A stretch of 64,000 bases of DNA from Fen-671 sp963794745 (GCA_963794745.1 CAWCEZ010000010.1:744001-808000), one strand, 5' to 3'; numbered from the stretch's first letter, positions 1 to 7,698 are shown. Numbers and translations are program-made. The notes: a model not told the origin generated them from the letters alone.

Positions 1-371
1 TCGCCTCCCGCTCGGGGCCTCCCGAGCCCGCGCAGGTTGCCGCTGTCGCGGCCATGGTTACTCCGGGCTCTCCGCCGACCACGGCTCTCCGGGCCGGAGA
101 GCACTTCGTCATCGGCGGCCAGGCGCTTGTCGTCCGCGCCTACCAGCTGGAGGGCACCGAGGAGATCGTGGCTACCTCGGCCCGGCCGTTCCCCGTACCA
201 TCAACGTCGCACCTGCTAACGGGCTCCTCGCCGCATGCCTGGATGACCACCAAGGGCCGCTTGTCGATGTACGGGGTCAACCGGCGAGGAGGCGGCCAGT
301 CAATGTTCGTCGTGGCAGCCATGCCCATGGTGGAAATGCCCCAAGTGGCGGCGCGCCTCGGGCTCATTTGA
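1..371 (+). CDS. C-terminal part of an unknown protein (5' end outside window)
   Basis: The frame is open from base 3 and ends at the stop at 369-371, giving about 122 residues with no certain start inside the window; an ATG at 54 exists but the frame continues upstream of it. The readable part includes GEHFVIGGQALVVRAY and a run MYGVNRRGGGQSMFVV, which looks like folded protein rather than a random frame. I see no catalytic motif, signal peptide or membrane segment and do not recognise the family. A perfect 14-bp palindrome (GCCGCCCGGGCGGC, 387-400) follows the stop and could act as a terminator stem. Confidence 0.4.
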   Translation, partial: ASRSGPPEPAQVAAVAAMVTPGSPPTTALRAGEHFVIGGQALVVRAYQLEGTEEIVATSARPFPVPSTSHLLTGSSPHAWMTTKGRLSMYGVNRRGGGQSMFVVAAMPMVEMPQVAARLGLI

Positions 372-691
372 GCTTTATCTGAGGGCGCCGCCCGGGCGGC
401 AGCAGGGCATGCAATCAAGGAATGCAATCAATGCGTGGGGCCGAGCGTCTCTAACGGCGTGGACGAGCGCAGCGGAGGACAAGCCGAAGAGTGGGAGAGC
501 GACGCCCAGACGGCCCGTCGCAGCCTCCCGGTGCGAGGGCACGTCAGCTTCGCCCTCACCCATCCCCAGGCCCTGCGCAGCATGGCGAGGGGGCTGGCGC
601 CGCCCACTGGGCGCGGCGTCATGCGCCGACCTGGGATACGACGAACCGCAACAGCAAACCCCCAAACCCAAACCAAGGAGCATGAGTACAA
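372..691. other. Intergenic stretch, no convincing gene
   Basis: This stretch of 320 bases lies between the partial first gene and the secreted protein. It contains the GC palindrome at 387-400 and a 10-base direct repeat, atgcaatcaa, at 409 and 422. Open frames on both strands here are Arg/Pro/Ala-rich and look like GC-driven artefacts. The promoter of the following gene should lie in the last 100 bases, but I cannot point to clear -35/-10 boxes. Confidence 0.4.
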
Positions 692-1039
692 ATGCAAGCA
701 AAGACGTTCCTCAAGGTTGTGCCGTTTACCCTGGCGCTTGGCATCACGAGCACCCTCGGGGCCGTAACCGCCCCCGCCAGCCAGGCCGCGGCGCTGCACA
801 GCTCGGCGATGATGCAAGTCACGAAGACCGGGACGTTTGAGAAGCTGCTGTCAAGCACTTCGTTCAAGATGTCCGTGGGCATGAAGTCCTACGAGGTCAA
901 GACGAACGCCATGACGCATGTGACCCTGGGTTCCATGAAGGCGAAGCTCTCGGCCCTCAAAAAAGGCGACACCGTAAAAGTAAAAGGTGAGCTAGAGATG
1001 GGGGCCATCGTCGCCACCAGCGTCGCCGCCGGCATGTGA
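692..1039 (+). CDS. Small secreted protein of unknown function
   Basis: The protein has 115 residues. The start is supported by AAGGAG at about 676-681. Residues 1-34 form a classic Sec signal: MQAKTF, a hydrophobic core, and likely cleavage after ASQA. The mature part is about 80 residues, Lys/Ser/Thr-rich and beta-like, with the segment KLSALKKGDTVKVKGELEMG near the end. That kind of strand pattern occurs in small OB-fold or DUF5666-like secreted domains, but the resemblance is only by eye. No cysteines and no lipobox are present, so it is probably soluble outside the membrane. Neighbours give no functional hint. Confidence 0.65.
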   Translation: MQAKTFLKVVPFTLALGITSTLGAVTAPASQAAALHSSAMMQVTKTGTFEKLLSSTSFKMSVGMKSYEVKTNAMTHVTLGSMKAKLSALKKGDTVKVKGELEMGAIVATSVAAGM

Positions 1040-1294
1040 CCTGCCTTCGTCCGGGCTCCTCATCGGCCTCGCCCCCGGCTCTGGGGCGCCTCTGCTCAAG
1101 CCTACGGTCCCGGCCGACGGCCCAGACTGTCGGCAGGAAAGGGCCGCGTGGACCGCTCGAGCGCAAGTGAGGATGGCCGCCCCACGAACATGCCGAAGGG
1201 GTGGTTGTGATCGGACAAAACGAGCTCGGAACAAGCAGCCGCCTCTGGGGCGCAGGTTATGTCTTAGTCCCTGCTGAACTGTCGGTCGGGCCCG

Positions 1295-1540
1295 CTAGGA
1301 CCCTCGCCGGTGCTCGCTCTCAGCTTTGGCCAGCTGGCCGGTGATGAGGTGGCGCTGGGTTTGTTGGCGCTCGGTGATGTCGGCCGCCATCTCCTCGCGG
1401 AGCCGCTGCGCCAAGGAGTCGGGGAGCTGGTGCGCCGGTAGGCTCGCCAGATGTTCGGTCCGTGCCAGGACGAAGAGCACAGGACGGGTCGCGGCGGCCG
1501 GCAGGGAGGCGACATAGGCGGCGAACCGGGCCAGCAGTGA
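1295..1540 (-). pseudogene. Possible C-terminal remnant of a helical protein
   Basis: The minus-strand frame opens just after a TGA near 1570 and ends at 1295. It gives about 80 residues that read like real helices: LLARFAAYVASL, FVLARTEHLASL, and a charged end with TERQQTQRHLITGQLAKAES. There is no start with a ribosome site; a GTG at 1480 is the only candidate. It could be the tail of a decayed regulator or recombinase. No motif decides this. Confidence 0.2.
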
Positions 1541-1553
1541 ACCAGGCGGGCTG

Positions 1554-1673
1554 GTGGGACCTGCTCAACTCGGCCAGCACGAGCGCGGCGACCAGCTCGC
1601 CATCGAGTGCAAGAACTGCCGAGCGATATTCGACACGACCCACGGCCCCTGCCCGTACTGCACGACAGCTGCA
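1554..1673 (+). CDS. Possible 39-residue zinc-ribbon peptide or remnant
   Basis: Starting at a GTG at 1554, the frame gives about 39 residues ending AAC-type TTAA and a stop at 1671-1673. It contains two CxxC pairs, CKNC and CPYC, 15 residues apart with DTTHGP between them, which is the spacing of a small zinc ribbon. The upstream aggcggg could be a weak ribosome site. It may instead be the last piece of a larger decayed gene, since the frame is open upstream to about 1518. Confidence 0.2.
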
Positions 1674-2280
1674 TGAGCTGGTCGGCCGGGCACAAGAGGG
1701 TCTCCGGCTCCCAAAATGGCACTCCGCGCGGTTGCGGCCGCGAGAACGCGTGTCGCCGCGCGATGCCCTGGGGAACGCCGCCACGGCAAGCTAGACATCA
1801 AGTGCTCGAATACGCGTTTGATGTCGAAGAAGGATTGGTCAGACCTAGGCAAGCTCGCAGTCCGTCGCCGGAGCCGTCGTGGCCTTGCACGGTACCGCCT
1901 TGAAAAAAGTGGAGTATCGCCCTCACGTTGATCACCGGCGCCACCCTGCTGGCGCTGTTGAACGGCGCAACTAGCAATCCGACAACGGCTAACCGAGTGA
2001 TGCGGCCGGCTAATCTGCAGCGGGTGGTGTCCAAGGCCCGTGGCAACGGGATTACGAGGTACATGCTCGGCCTGACCCACCTCGTAGCCCACCACTTTGT
2101 GGGACGTCACCGTCACCAGCCGATGCGCTGCCCTTGGGGCTATGGAGGCAACAGGACTGAAACTCTCAGGGTCGTGCCAAATTCGTGCCATAAGAGCGTG
2201 GCAATAGTTGTCGTTAGCTGGCTCTAGGTGGCAGCAACAGTCCTGGTCAGGACGTCTACAGTCATTCGACCAGGGCTTGG

Positions 2281-2331
2281 AAGCAGCGTTCGGGACGCTG
2301 AGGCCGGGGGTTCAAATCCCCCCTTCCCGAC
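2281..2331 (+). repeat. tRNA-Pro(CGG) 3'-half copy, candidate att site (left)
   Basis: These 51 bases match 5699-5749 at 50 positions. The copy contains an anticodon arm (CAGCG, loop TTCGGGA, CGCTG; anticodon CGG, proline), a variable region, a T arm (GGGGG, TTCAAAT, CCCCC) and the acceptor 3' strand CTTCCCG plus discriminator A. No matching 5' acceptor CGGGAAG or D arm precedes it, so it is not a working tRNA. Integrases that use tRNA genes commonly leave exactly this anticodon-to-3'-end segment, so it is read as an attachment-site scar. No integrase gene is visible nearby. Confidence 0.7.
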
Positions 2332-2858
2332 AAGAAGAACCGGCTGATCGGGAGCAGTTCCGGGCGGCGGACGCCCGCAAAAGGCAAATCATCCCGCGCC
2401 TAGCCCGCATGGGTGCCCCTGGTCCCCCGACGGCTCGTTACCTCTCCCTGGGGGTTTCATTAGGGCGTCACCCAGCTTCTGTGCAGCCACGCCGGTCGCC
2501 GTCCGTCGTGGCCTGCGCATATATGGCCAGTGCCAGTCGAGGGGGGAGGAGTGGCCCAGCCGGCGTCTGCGCCGTCTTGACGCCCACACCGGTGCCTATG
2601 AGTACCGTGGTGTTCGCCGGCGAAGGTCGTAGAAACCAAGCTCCAGCAAGCCGACCGCTTTGCATGCCGGGTGCCATACCCGTTGACGGAAGCCGCTGTA
2701 GTCGAACGGACCTCCGTGGGCACCGACGAACACGTAGGGGCTGCCCGAGAACCCTTGTTTTTCAAGGGTAATCCGACCATAACGACGGCTCGGTCGTCCG
2801 GCCGCGCAGTCGGAACAGTGTCAGAACGCGGGCCGCAAAACTCGAACCGTCGCCTTCC
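2332..2858. other. Intergenic stretch, no convincing gene
   Basis: About 530 bases lie between the left tRNA-Pro fragment and the end of the PPOX-fold gene. The overlapping frames on both strands are Arg/Ser/Pro-rich without recognisable motifs, and none has a good ribosome site. I see no transposase, terminal inverted repeat or RNA gene here. Confidence 0.4.
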
Positions 2859-3260
2859 TCAGGGCGGGTCAAGTCGGTACTGCTGGGTAGTCCAGCCCCG
2901 CCTTCGGTGGTACCAGGGGATCAACCGGCGGTGCAGGACGGGGTGCTTGTTGGCGAGCAGCCCGGCCGCCTGCTCGGACGCTTCGCCGTCTAGAAGGACA
3001 GCGCTCGCCCGCACCGCTGGCCCTCGGCCGCGCCCCCGGGAGCTGCATGGCGCGACCTCAACCGTGGGGGTGTGGCGGAGCCGCTTGGCCTTGCCAGAGA
3101 CATCCCAGGTCCGGAAGAACACCCTGTCGGCCTCGACAACGACGTGGACCGGCGTGCCCACCGCCCGCCCGTCCCGGCGAAAGGTCGTCAAGAGCATGTA
3201 CTTGGTGGCTGCGAGGGCAGCGAAGTACCCGCTCCGTTCTTGATCACCGACTTTTGTCAC
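2859..3260 (-). CDS. PPOX-fold (flavin/F420 split-barrel) protein
   Basis: The protein has 133 residues. The start is a GTG with AGGAGGG about 10 bases upstream; it overlaps the 3' end of the ECF41 sigma gene by 17 bases, so translation is probably coupled. Early residues FAALAATKYMLLTTFRRDGRAVGTPVHVVV followed by VFFRTWDVSGKAKRL match the split-barrel pattern of PPOX-class F420-dependent or pyridoxamine-oxidase-like enzymes, including the T-F-R-x-G-R-x-V-x-T-P-V strand pair. Later LDGEASEQAAGLLANKHP fits the family's C-terminal helix. The substrate is unknown. ECF41 sigma genes usually sit beside a small oxidoreductase, decarboxylase or epimerase, and this protein fills that place. Confidence 0.75.
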   Translation of the reverse strand: MTKVGDQERSGYFAALAATKYMLLTTFRRDGRAVGTPVHVVVEADRVFFRTWDVSGKAKRLRHTPTVEVAPCSSRGRGRGPAVRASAVLLDGEASEQAAGLLANKHPVLHRRLIPWYHRRRGWTTQQYRLDPP

Positions 3261-4197
3261 TTGGGGCCCTCCTGTCTCGCGGTCGAGTTCTTGGCCTCCC
3301 GCTCTCGGCCAGTGCCGCGTTCACCGCGCCGAGCTTGTCGGGGTTGGCGACCACCCTCACGCCGCTGACCTGCCCATCGGCGATCTCGAGCACCACCGCC
3401 GAGACCGCGCTGCCGCCGTAGAGGGCGAGCAACCCGGGCTGGCCATTGAGGTCCGCTTCGATCACCTCGGTGCCCTCGGCGATGGCCCTTGCGATGGCGA
3501 TCAGGAAGCGCGCCGCCTTGGCCGCTCCCATCACCGGCTTGGGGGCGGCTTTGGCCTTGCCACCGCCGTCGGTCCAGACCACGACATCGTCTGCCAGGAC
3601 GGCCAAGAGGGCGTTTAGGTCCCCACCGGCACAGGCGGCAAGGAACTGCCTGGTGAGCTCTTGAGCCAACTCCCGGTCGGCCCCGAACCGCCGCCGCCGG
3701 GCGGCGATGTGCTTGCGCGCCCTGACCACCAGTTGGCGGCACGCGGCCTGATCGCGCCTGAGAGCGGTGGACAGTCCGCCATAGCCGTAGCCGAACACGT
3801 CATGGAGCAGGAACGCCGCCCGCTCCAGAGCGCTCAGCTCCTCCAAGACAACCAAGAACGCCAGGGAGAGCGAGTCGGACAGCTCGCTCGCCCCCGCAGG
3901 GCCTAGCTCGTCCACTAGCAACGGCTCCGGCAGCCACGGGCCGACGTATGTCTCACGCCGGGCCCGAGCGCTGCCGAGGGCGTCCAGACAGAGCCTGGTC
4001 ACCACTGTCACCATGAAAGCCCGGGGAGAACGAATGCTGTCCCGAGGCTGCGAGCGCCAGCGTAAGTAAGCCTCATGCACCACGTCTTCAGCATCAGCGG
4101 CCATGGCGAGCATCCGGTAAGCCAGGCCGAACAGCTCGGGCCTGAGTTCCTGGAAAACCTCGTCGTCGGTCATCGGTCGGCTCGGTGCCTCGCTCAT
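3244..4197 (-). CDS. ECF41-family sigma factor with SnoaL-like C-terminal domain
   Basis: The protein has 317 residues. I chose the ATG at 4197 because AGGAGG lies 7 bases upstream; the frame is open 18 codons further. Sigma region 2 spans about 10-75 (DAEDVVHEAYLRW) and region 4 about 118-165 (ALERAAFLLHDVFG, QAACRQLVVRAR). The three ECF41 hallmarks are present: WLPEP (88-92) between the two sigma domains, DGGGK (210-214) and NPDKL (285-289) in the NTF2/SnoaL-like extension. In this family the C-terminal domain tunes sigma activity in place of a separate anti-sigma factor, and none is encoded nearby. The neighbouring PPOX gene is the likely target. Confidence 0.92.
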   Translation of the reverse strand: MSEAPSRPMTDDEVFQELRPELFGLAYRMLAMAADAEDVVHEAYLRWRSQPRDSIRSPRAFMVTVVTRLCLDALGSARARRETYVGPWLPEPLLVDELGPAGASELSDSLSLAFLVVLEELSALERAAFLLHDVFGYGYGGLSTALRRDQAACRQLVVRARKHIAARRRRFGADRELAQELTRQFLAACAGGDLNALLAVLADDVVVWTDGGGKAKAAPKPVMGAAKAARFLIAIARAIAEGTEVIEADLNGQPGLLALYGGSAVSAVVLEIADGQVSGVRVVANPDKLGAVNAALAESGRPRTRPRDRRAPSDKSR

Positions 4198-4332
4198 AAT
4201 GGTGACCTCCTGGTACAAGACAAGACGACGGAGCACTACCGCCTGTGACATGGGGCCCGTGACAGGGCGGTTGCTTCACCCGAAGGGCTCCCAGTCATTG
4301 CCGCGCACACCGCCGGCTTTAGTCGTCGTCGC

Positions 4333-4932
4333 TCAGTTCGGCGCTGCGATCCCGGTCAGTAGCCAGCGCAAGCCACTGTCAAAATTCTTTGCGAGCTCCC
4401 CAGTCGACGCCTCTTGCTGGTCTTCGGGCATCAGCGGTGCCTGGGTGGCGAAAGCTGTGAACCCGATCGTGTAAACGATGAGGACACGAAGCGCTTCGCG
4501 GGCTCTGGGCCCGTCCACGCCTTCCCGTGCCAGAAGGCGGAGAACAATCTCGCCCAGGCCTTGGGCATTGGGCCCCGCGCTCCGTGACGGGCAACAAAGA
4601 GCGGCACGAGGTCCGCATGGGCGAGCAGGACATCGCGGGTCGAAGCCATGATCGCGTGGAGGCCCACGCTGGGGTCCTCGGTGTCCGGATCGGGTGCCTC
4701 GACTTCTCTGAGCACATCGTCGAGCACGTCGTCGATCAGTGCGGTCTTGCTCACCACGTGGCTGTATAGAGCGTTCGGGCTGACATCGAGGCGAAGCGCG
4801 AGACTTCGCATGGTCAGCGCCTCGAACCCGGCCTCGGCCAGCAGCTCGACGCGCACCGGCGAGCACCCTGGCGTGGGTGAGGCCAGCCCGCTGGCCTGGA
4901 CTTCTAAAAGGGTGCACTTGTGAATTGTACAC
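4333..4932 (-). pseudogene. TetR-family repressor, interrupted by two frameshifts
   Basis: The protein can be followed only across frames. The N-terminus (GLTHARVLAGAR) and the C-terminus (from about QGLGEIVLRLLAREGVD to TGIAAPN) share one frame, while the DNA-binding core AEAGFEALTMRSLALRLDVS-PNALYSHV lies in another. The shifts fall near 4855 and 4570 and cancel. Helix-turn-helix and the NALYSHV signature are intact, so this is a TetR protein of about 195-200 residues. It is divergent from the dienelactone hydrolase gene, the usual arrangement for a local repressor. Either the gene has decayed or the sequence has two indels; the intact protein on both sides favours the second. Confidence 0.75.
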
Positions 4933-4961
4933 TGTCCAACTAAGCTGTACGATGTCCAGTT
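4925..4961 (+). promoter_or_regulatory. Candidate promoter and TetR operator of the hydrolase gene
   Basis: Two 16-base direct repeats, tgtacactgtccaact (4926-4941) and tgtacgatgtccagtt (4946-4961), agree at 13 positions and start 20 bases apart, about two helical turns. They overlie a plausible promoter: TTGTAC at 4925-4930, a 17-base spacer, and TACGAT at 4948-4953. A repressor bound to the repeats would cover both boxes. The position between the divergent tetR-like gene and the hydrolase supports an operator, but binding is inferred. Confidence 0.5.
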
Positions 4962-4982
4962 CAGTCAGCAGAGGAGACTAGA

Positions 4983-5558
4983 ATGTGCAAGATCGCACTG
5001 TTCCATTCCGTGCTCGGTGTCCGCCCCGGGGTGGTTGCCGCCGCAGAGCTGCTCCGCTCCGAGGGCCACGACGTCGAGATCGTCGACCAATACGATGGCC
5101 TGGTTTTCGAGGATTACGAGAGGGCCTCGGCGTATGCGGCCGACGTTGGCTATCCGGTCCTCATGGAACGAGCCGTCGGGGCAGTTGAGCACCTCGCCGA
5201 CGGCTTCATTGCCGCCGGCTTTTCCAACGGTGGCGGTATGTCCGAGTTTGTGGCAACCCGTCGGCACGTTGCCGGTGTAGTCATGCTTTCTGGCGTCCTT
5301 CCGCTAGAACTGCTCGGCGCCTCGGCGTGGCCGTCCGGCGTACCGGCACAGATCCACTACAAGCTCGATGATCCATTCCGCCAGCAGGAGTCGATCGACG
5401 CTGTATCCAAGGCAATCCGCTCGGCCGAAGCACCGCTCGGGATCTTCGACTATCCGGGCAGTGGCCATCTGTTCACCGATGCGTCCTTGCCCCTCGAATA
5501 CGACGCCGCCAGTGCCGATTTGCTTTGGCAACGAGTCCTTGCCTTCTGCGCTACATGA
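4983..5558 (+). CDS. Dienelactone hydrolase-family protein
   Basis: The protein has 191 residues, and GAGGAG precedes the ATG. It is an alpha/beta hydrolase of the dienelactone hydrolase family: first strand KIALFHSV, nucleophile elbow GFSNGGG with Ser81, acid candidate Asp129 or Asp130 in YKLDDPF, and His162 in PGSGHLFTD. Classical dienelactone hydrolases use Cys at the elbow; this one has Ser, so an esterase-like activity is possible. No signal peptide is present, so it is cytoplasmic. Its divergent TetR neighbour and the repeat-covered promoter suggest it is induced by a small molecule, perhaps its own substrate. Confidence 0.85.
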   Translation: MCKIALFHSVLGVRPGVVAAAELLRSEGHDVEIVDQYDGLVFEDYERASAYAADVGYPVLMERAVGAVEHLADGFIAAGFSNGGGMSEFVATRRHVAGVVMLSGVLPLELLGASAWPSGVPAQIHYKLDDPFRQQESIDAVSKAIRSAEAPLGIFDYPGSGHLFTDASLPLEYDAASADLLWQRVLAFCAT

Positions 5559-5698
5559 GCCAAAGGGAGGTGGTGTTTAGGTGCTCGCAATCGGCCCACG
5601 TTAGCCCGCGTCCCGAGCCGTCCGAAGTCATCCGTCCGAGTAGACGTATACGCCGTGAGCAGGTATTATAGTTCCGATATGTACGACGACAACCGGCA

Positions 5699-5749
5699 AA
5701 GCAGCGTTCGGGGCGCTGAGGCCGGGGGTTCAAATCCCCCCTTCCCGAC
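5699..5749 (+). repeat. tRNA-Pro(CGG) 3'-half copy, candidate att site (right)
   Basis: This is the second 51-base copy. It differs from 2281-2331 only in the anticodon loop (TTCGGGG instead of TTCGGGA). The anticodon stem, T arm and acceptor 3' strand are all present, but no 5' half of a tRNA lies upstream. With the left copy it bounds about 3.4 kb containing the ECF41, PPOX, TetR and hydrolase genes. Same orientation and near identity fit attL/attR or tandem integration scars at a tRNA-Pro gene elsewhere. Confidence 0.7.
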
Positions 5750-5787
5750 GTAGCAACGCAGTTCATCAGCTCTGAAGGAACCAGCTC

Positions 5788-6099
5788 ATGCTCACCGTGG
5801 TCGCTCGCTACCAAGTCCAAGCCGGCAAGGGTGACCTTGTCGCCGCGGCTCTGGCAAAGCACGTCGTTGCTACCCGAACTGAGCCGGGGTGCATCCAGTT
5901 CGTGGCGTACCGCTCGAGGACCGACCCGGAGCAGTTCGTGCTGTACGAGCAGTACGTTGACGACGAAGCATTCGAGGCGCACCGCCAGAGCCCCCATTTC
6001 CGCTCCTACGTCGAAGGCACTATCGTCCCGTTGCTCTCGGAGCGCAAAGCCGACCGGTACGACGAAATAGAGCTCGCTCCTGCCGGAGGAACGGCCTGA
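5788..6099 (+). CDS. ABM-domain (YgiN-like) monooxygenase
   Basis: The protein has 103 residues, with GAAGGA upstream of the ATG. The start MLTVVARYQVQAGKGDLV, then EPGCIQFVAYRS, EQFVLYEQYVDDEAFEAHRQSPHF, is the full antibiotic biosynthesis monooxygenase fold: a dimeric ferredoxin-like barrel of about 100 residues. Family members act on quinones, polyketides or haem without a bound cofactor; the substrate here cannot be read from sequence. It lies just outside the right tRNA-Pro scar and precedes an unrelated hypothetical gene. Confidence 0.85.
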   Translation: MLTVVARYQVQAGKGDLVAAALAKHVVATRTEPGCIQFVAYRSRTDPEQFVLYEQYVDDEAFEAHRQSPHFRSYVEGTIVPLLSERKADRYDEIELAPAGGTA

Positions 6100-6181
6100 T
6101 CAGGCCTCGCCCGGTCGACAACGCGCACTTTGGTTGCCGGCCCCGTGTAAAAAGGGTCCAGGCAATGACCGGGTCAAAGAC

Positions 6182-6847
6182 ATGAGCGACGACGTAACCG
6201 CAGACGAGGACCTCGAAGAGTTCCTCATGCACTGGTACGGGCCACCGAAGGCCGACCCTGTGGTCCCCGATGGCACCGAGCCTCTGCCTTTGCGCAGCTG
6301 GTACGGATATAACGCAGCGTGGGAGCAGGAGCTGGCCAAGCAGAACAGGGCCCTTTCGCCTGGCGAGCTGACGGTGCTCGAAGGAAAGACCGTCTTCTAT
6401 GTCGAGCACCACGGCGATTGGCTCTGGGGTTATGGCGAAGGCCCGAACCCGGAGGTGTTCGACCGCGACAGCGACGTGGGTGCGCAATGGGCCCGCACGG
6501 GGGAGCGGCTCGACATGTTCCTCTGGCACATGGCTGTCTTCGAAGCTGCTTTGTCCGGGCCTTACAACCTGGGAGCCAATGACCTCAGTGTCGAGGAGAT
6601 CGAGTTGTGCACTGGCCTTTTGGATCTTTGCCCCTTCGAGCCCTGGCGGTTCCCCGGGCCGATGAGCCGGCTGTGGTCGAACGATGACCTCGTAGTGCTC
6701 ACCTGTGCAAACCTGCCAGTCGGTGCGGAAGTGACCGACCAGAGCCGTTGGGGCCTTTTTGTGGGCGGGCGTACTCGGGACGCCCTAGACCAGGTGAACG
6801 GGATAGGCGTGGCGTGGGATTTTGATTCGCGCTCGGTCCACGGCTGA
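6182..6847 (+). CDS. Hypothetical protein, possibly SUKH (SMI1/KNR4)-like
   Basis: The protein has 221 residues from the ATG at 6182 (MSDDVTADED); the frame is open 16 codons further upstream, and no strong ribosome site decides. It is acidic and Trp-rich. The core includes PLRSWYGYNAAWEQELAKQNRALSPGEL and VFYVEHHGDWLWGYGEGPNPEVFDRD. The pattern of LR-WY, then QN-x(4)-P, then VFYVE-x-x-x-x-x-LW is what I associate with SUKH-superfamily immunity or scaffold proteins, but this is by eye only. No toxin gene lies nearby. It ends 13 bases from the convergent GntR gene. Confidence 0.5.
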   Translation: MSDDVTADEDLEEFLMHWYGPPKADPVVPDGTEPLPLRSWYGYNAAWEQELAKQNRALSPGELTVLEGKTVFYVEHHGDWLWGYGEGPNPEVFDRDSDVGAQWARTGERLDMFLWHMAVFEAALSGPYNLGANDLSVEEIELCTGLLDLCPFEPWRFPGPMSRLWSNDDLVVLTCANLPVGAEVTDQSRWGLFVGGRTRDALDQVNGIGVAWDFDSRSVHG

Positions 6848-6860
6848 GCCGGCGCTAATT

Positions 6861-7643
6861 TCAGCCGAGGAACCCCCGCAGGAGCGCTGCCGTGGCCGAG
6901 AGGTGTTCCGCCATTGCTCGTCGTGCCGCTTCCCGGTCGCCCGCGATAATTGCAGCGACGATCTTGGCGTGCTGGGTTTCGGAATGCGCGATGTTACGCT
7001 CGATTAGCGGGATCGCGTCCAGGAACCCGTTTACTCGCATACGCGATTTCGCCACAGCGGCCGTAAGCGACGGAGAGCCGGCAACCTCGGCAACCGCGAG
7101 GTGGAAGCGGGAATCGAGCCGGCGGTACTCGGCAGGGCCGGTCGCGTGCTCACAGTCGTGCAGGCAAGCGGTCAAGTGCTTGGCGTCGACGTCGTCGTGG
7201 CGGTTTACCGCCGCCCGCTCGGCTGCGCCAACCTCGAGAACTTCGCGCAGGGTCAGCACGTCATCGAGGTCGGCGCCCGTCTGCTTGGCCAGGCGCCGCG
7301 CTGCCGTCTTGTTTAGCTTGGGCAGGACGTCTTTCACGATCGTGCCCCCGTAACGGCCGCGGCGAGACTCGACATAGCCGCTCTGCTGCAGCGCCCGGAT
7401 CGCCTCGCGCAAGGTAACGCGGCTCACCGACAGCCGTTCGGCGAGGTCCCGTTCGGGCGGCAGGCGCGCCCCAGGGGTTACGATCCCGAGCTTGATCGCA
7501 GTTAGCAAGCGCTCGAGTGTCTCCTCGAAGGCGTTGCCCGCCCGGACGGGGCGCAACAGCGCGTCGTAGGCACGGTCGACCAGCACAAGACCTGTACCCA
7601 CCGGTCCCTGCGCCGGCTCCGCGCCGGCTGGCCTGCTTGTCAC
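6861..7643 (-). CDS. GntR/FadR-family transcriptional regulator
   Basis: The protein has 260 residues. The GTG start has GGGAGG 6-11 bases upstream. The winged helix is at about 40-110: LLTAIKLGIVTPGARLPPERDLAERLSVSRVTLREAIRALQQSGYVESRRGRYGGTIV in pieces, with the PPERDLAE-x-x-x-VSR-x-TLREA signature. The C-terminal FCD domain has DSRFHLAVAEVAGSPSL and HAKIVAAIIAGDREAARRAMAEHL, with metal/ligand His residues. It stands at the downstream end of the amine-catabolism cluster in the same orientation and probably responds to a pathway acid or amine. The palindrome upstream of the permease (13835-13860) is a candidate operator. Confidence 0.9.
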   Translation of the reverse strand: MTSRPAGAEPAQGPVGTGLVLVDRAYDALLRPVRAGNAFEETLERLLTAIKLGIVTPGARLPPERDLAERLSVSRVTLREAIRALQQSGYVESRRGRYGGTIVKDVLPKLNKTAARRLAKQTGADLDDVLTLREVLEVGAAERAAVNRHDDVDAKHLTACLHDCEHATGPAEYRRLDSRFHLAVAEVAGSPSLTAAVAKSRMRVNGFLDAIPLIERNIAHSETQHAKIVAAIIAGDREAARRAMAEHLSATAALLRGFLG

Positions 7644-7698
7644 AGCGTTCCTCCCTGCCGCTCGCCGCTCCAGCGGAAGTTTACGAGCCTTTGTGCGA

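Larger units (their letters stand above)
1040..2280. other. Gene-poor, eroded region with small coding remnants
   Basis: No complete gene can be supported here. Two short stretches still look like protein. On the minus strand at about 1295-1540 the frame reads an amphipathic segment (LLARFAAYVASL ... ADITERQQTQRHLITGQLAKAESEH). On the plus strand at about 1554-1673 there is a zinc-ribbon-like tail with CKNC and CPYC. The remaining frames are Arg/Pro/Ser-rich shadows. The region ends at a tRNA 3' fragment and looks like debris of past insertion and deletion. Confidence 0.4.

Noticed and set aside
1565..2191. Minus-strand 208-codon open frame
   Set aside because: Composition is Arg/Ser/His-rich without any hydrophobic pattern or ribosome site, and it overlaps better protein-like fragments.
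2281..2331. Functional tRNA-Pro gene
   Set aside because: Only the 3' half is present at both sites; no pairing 5' acceptor strand or D arm lies upstream.
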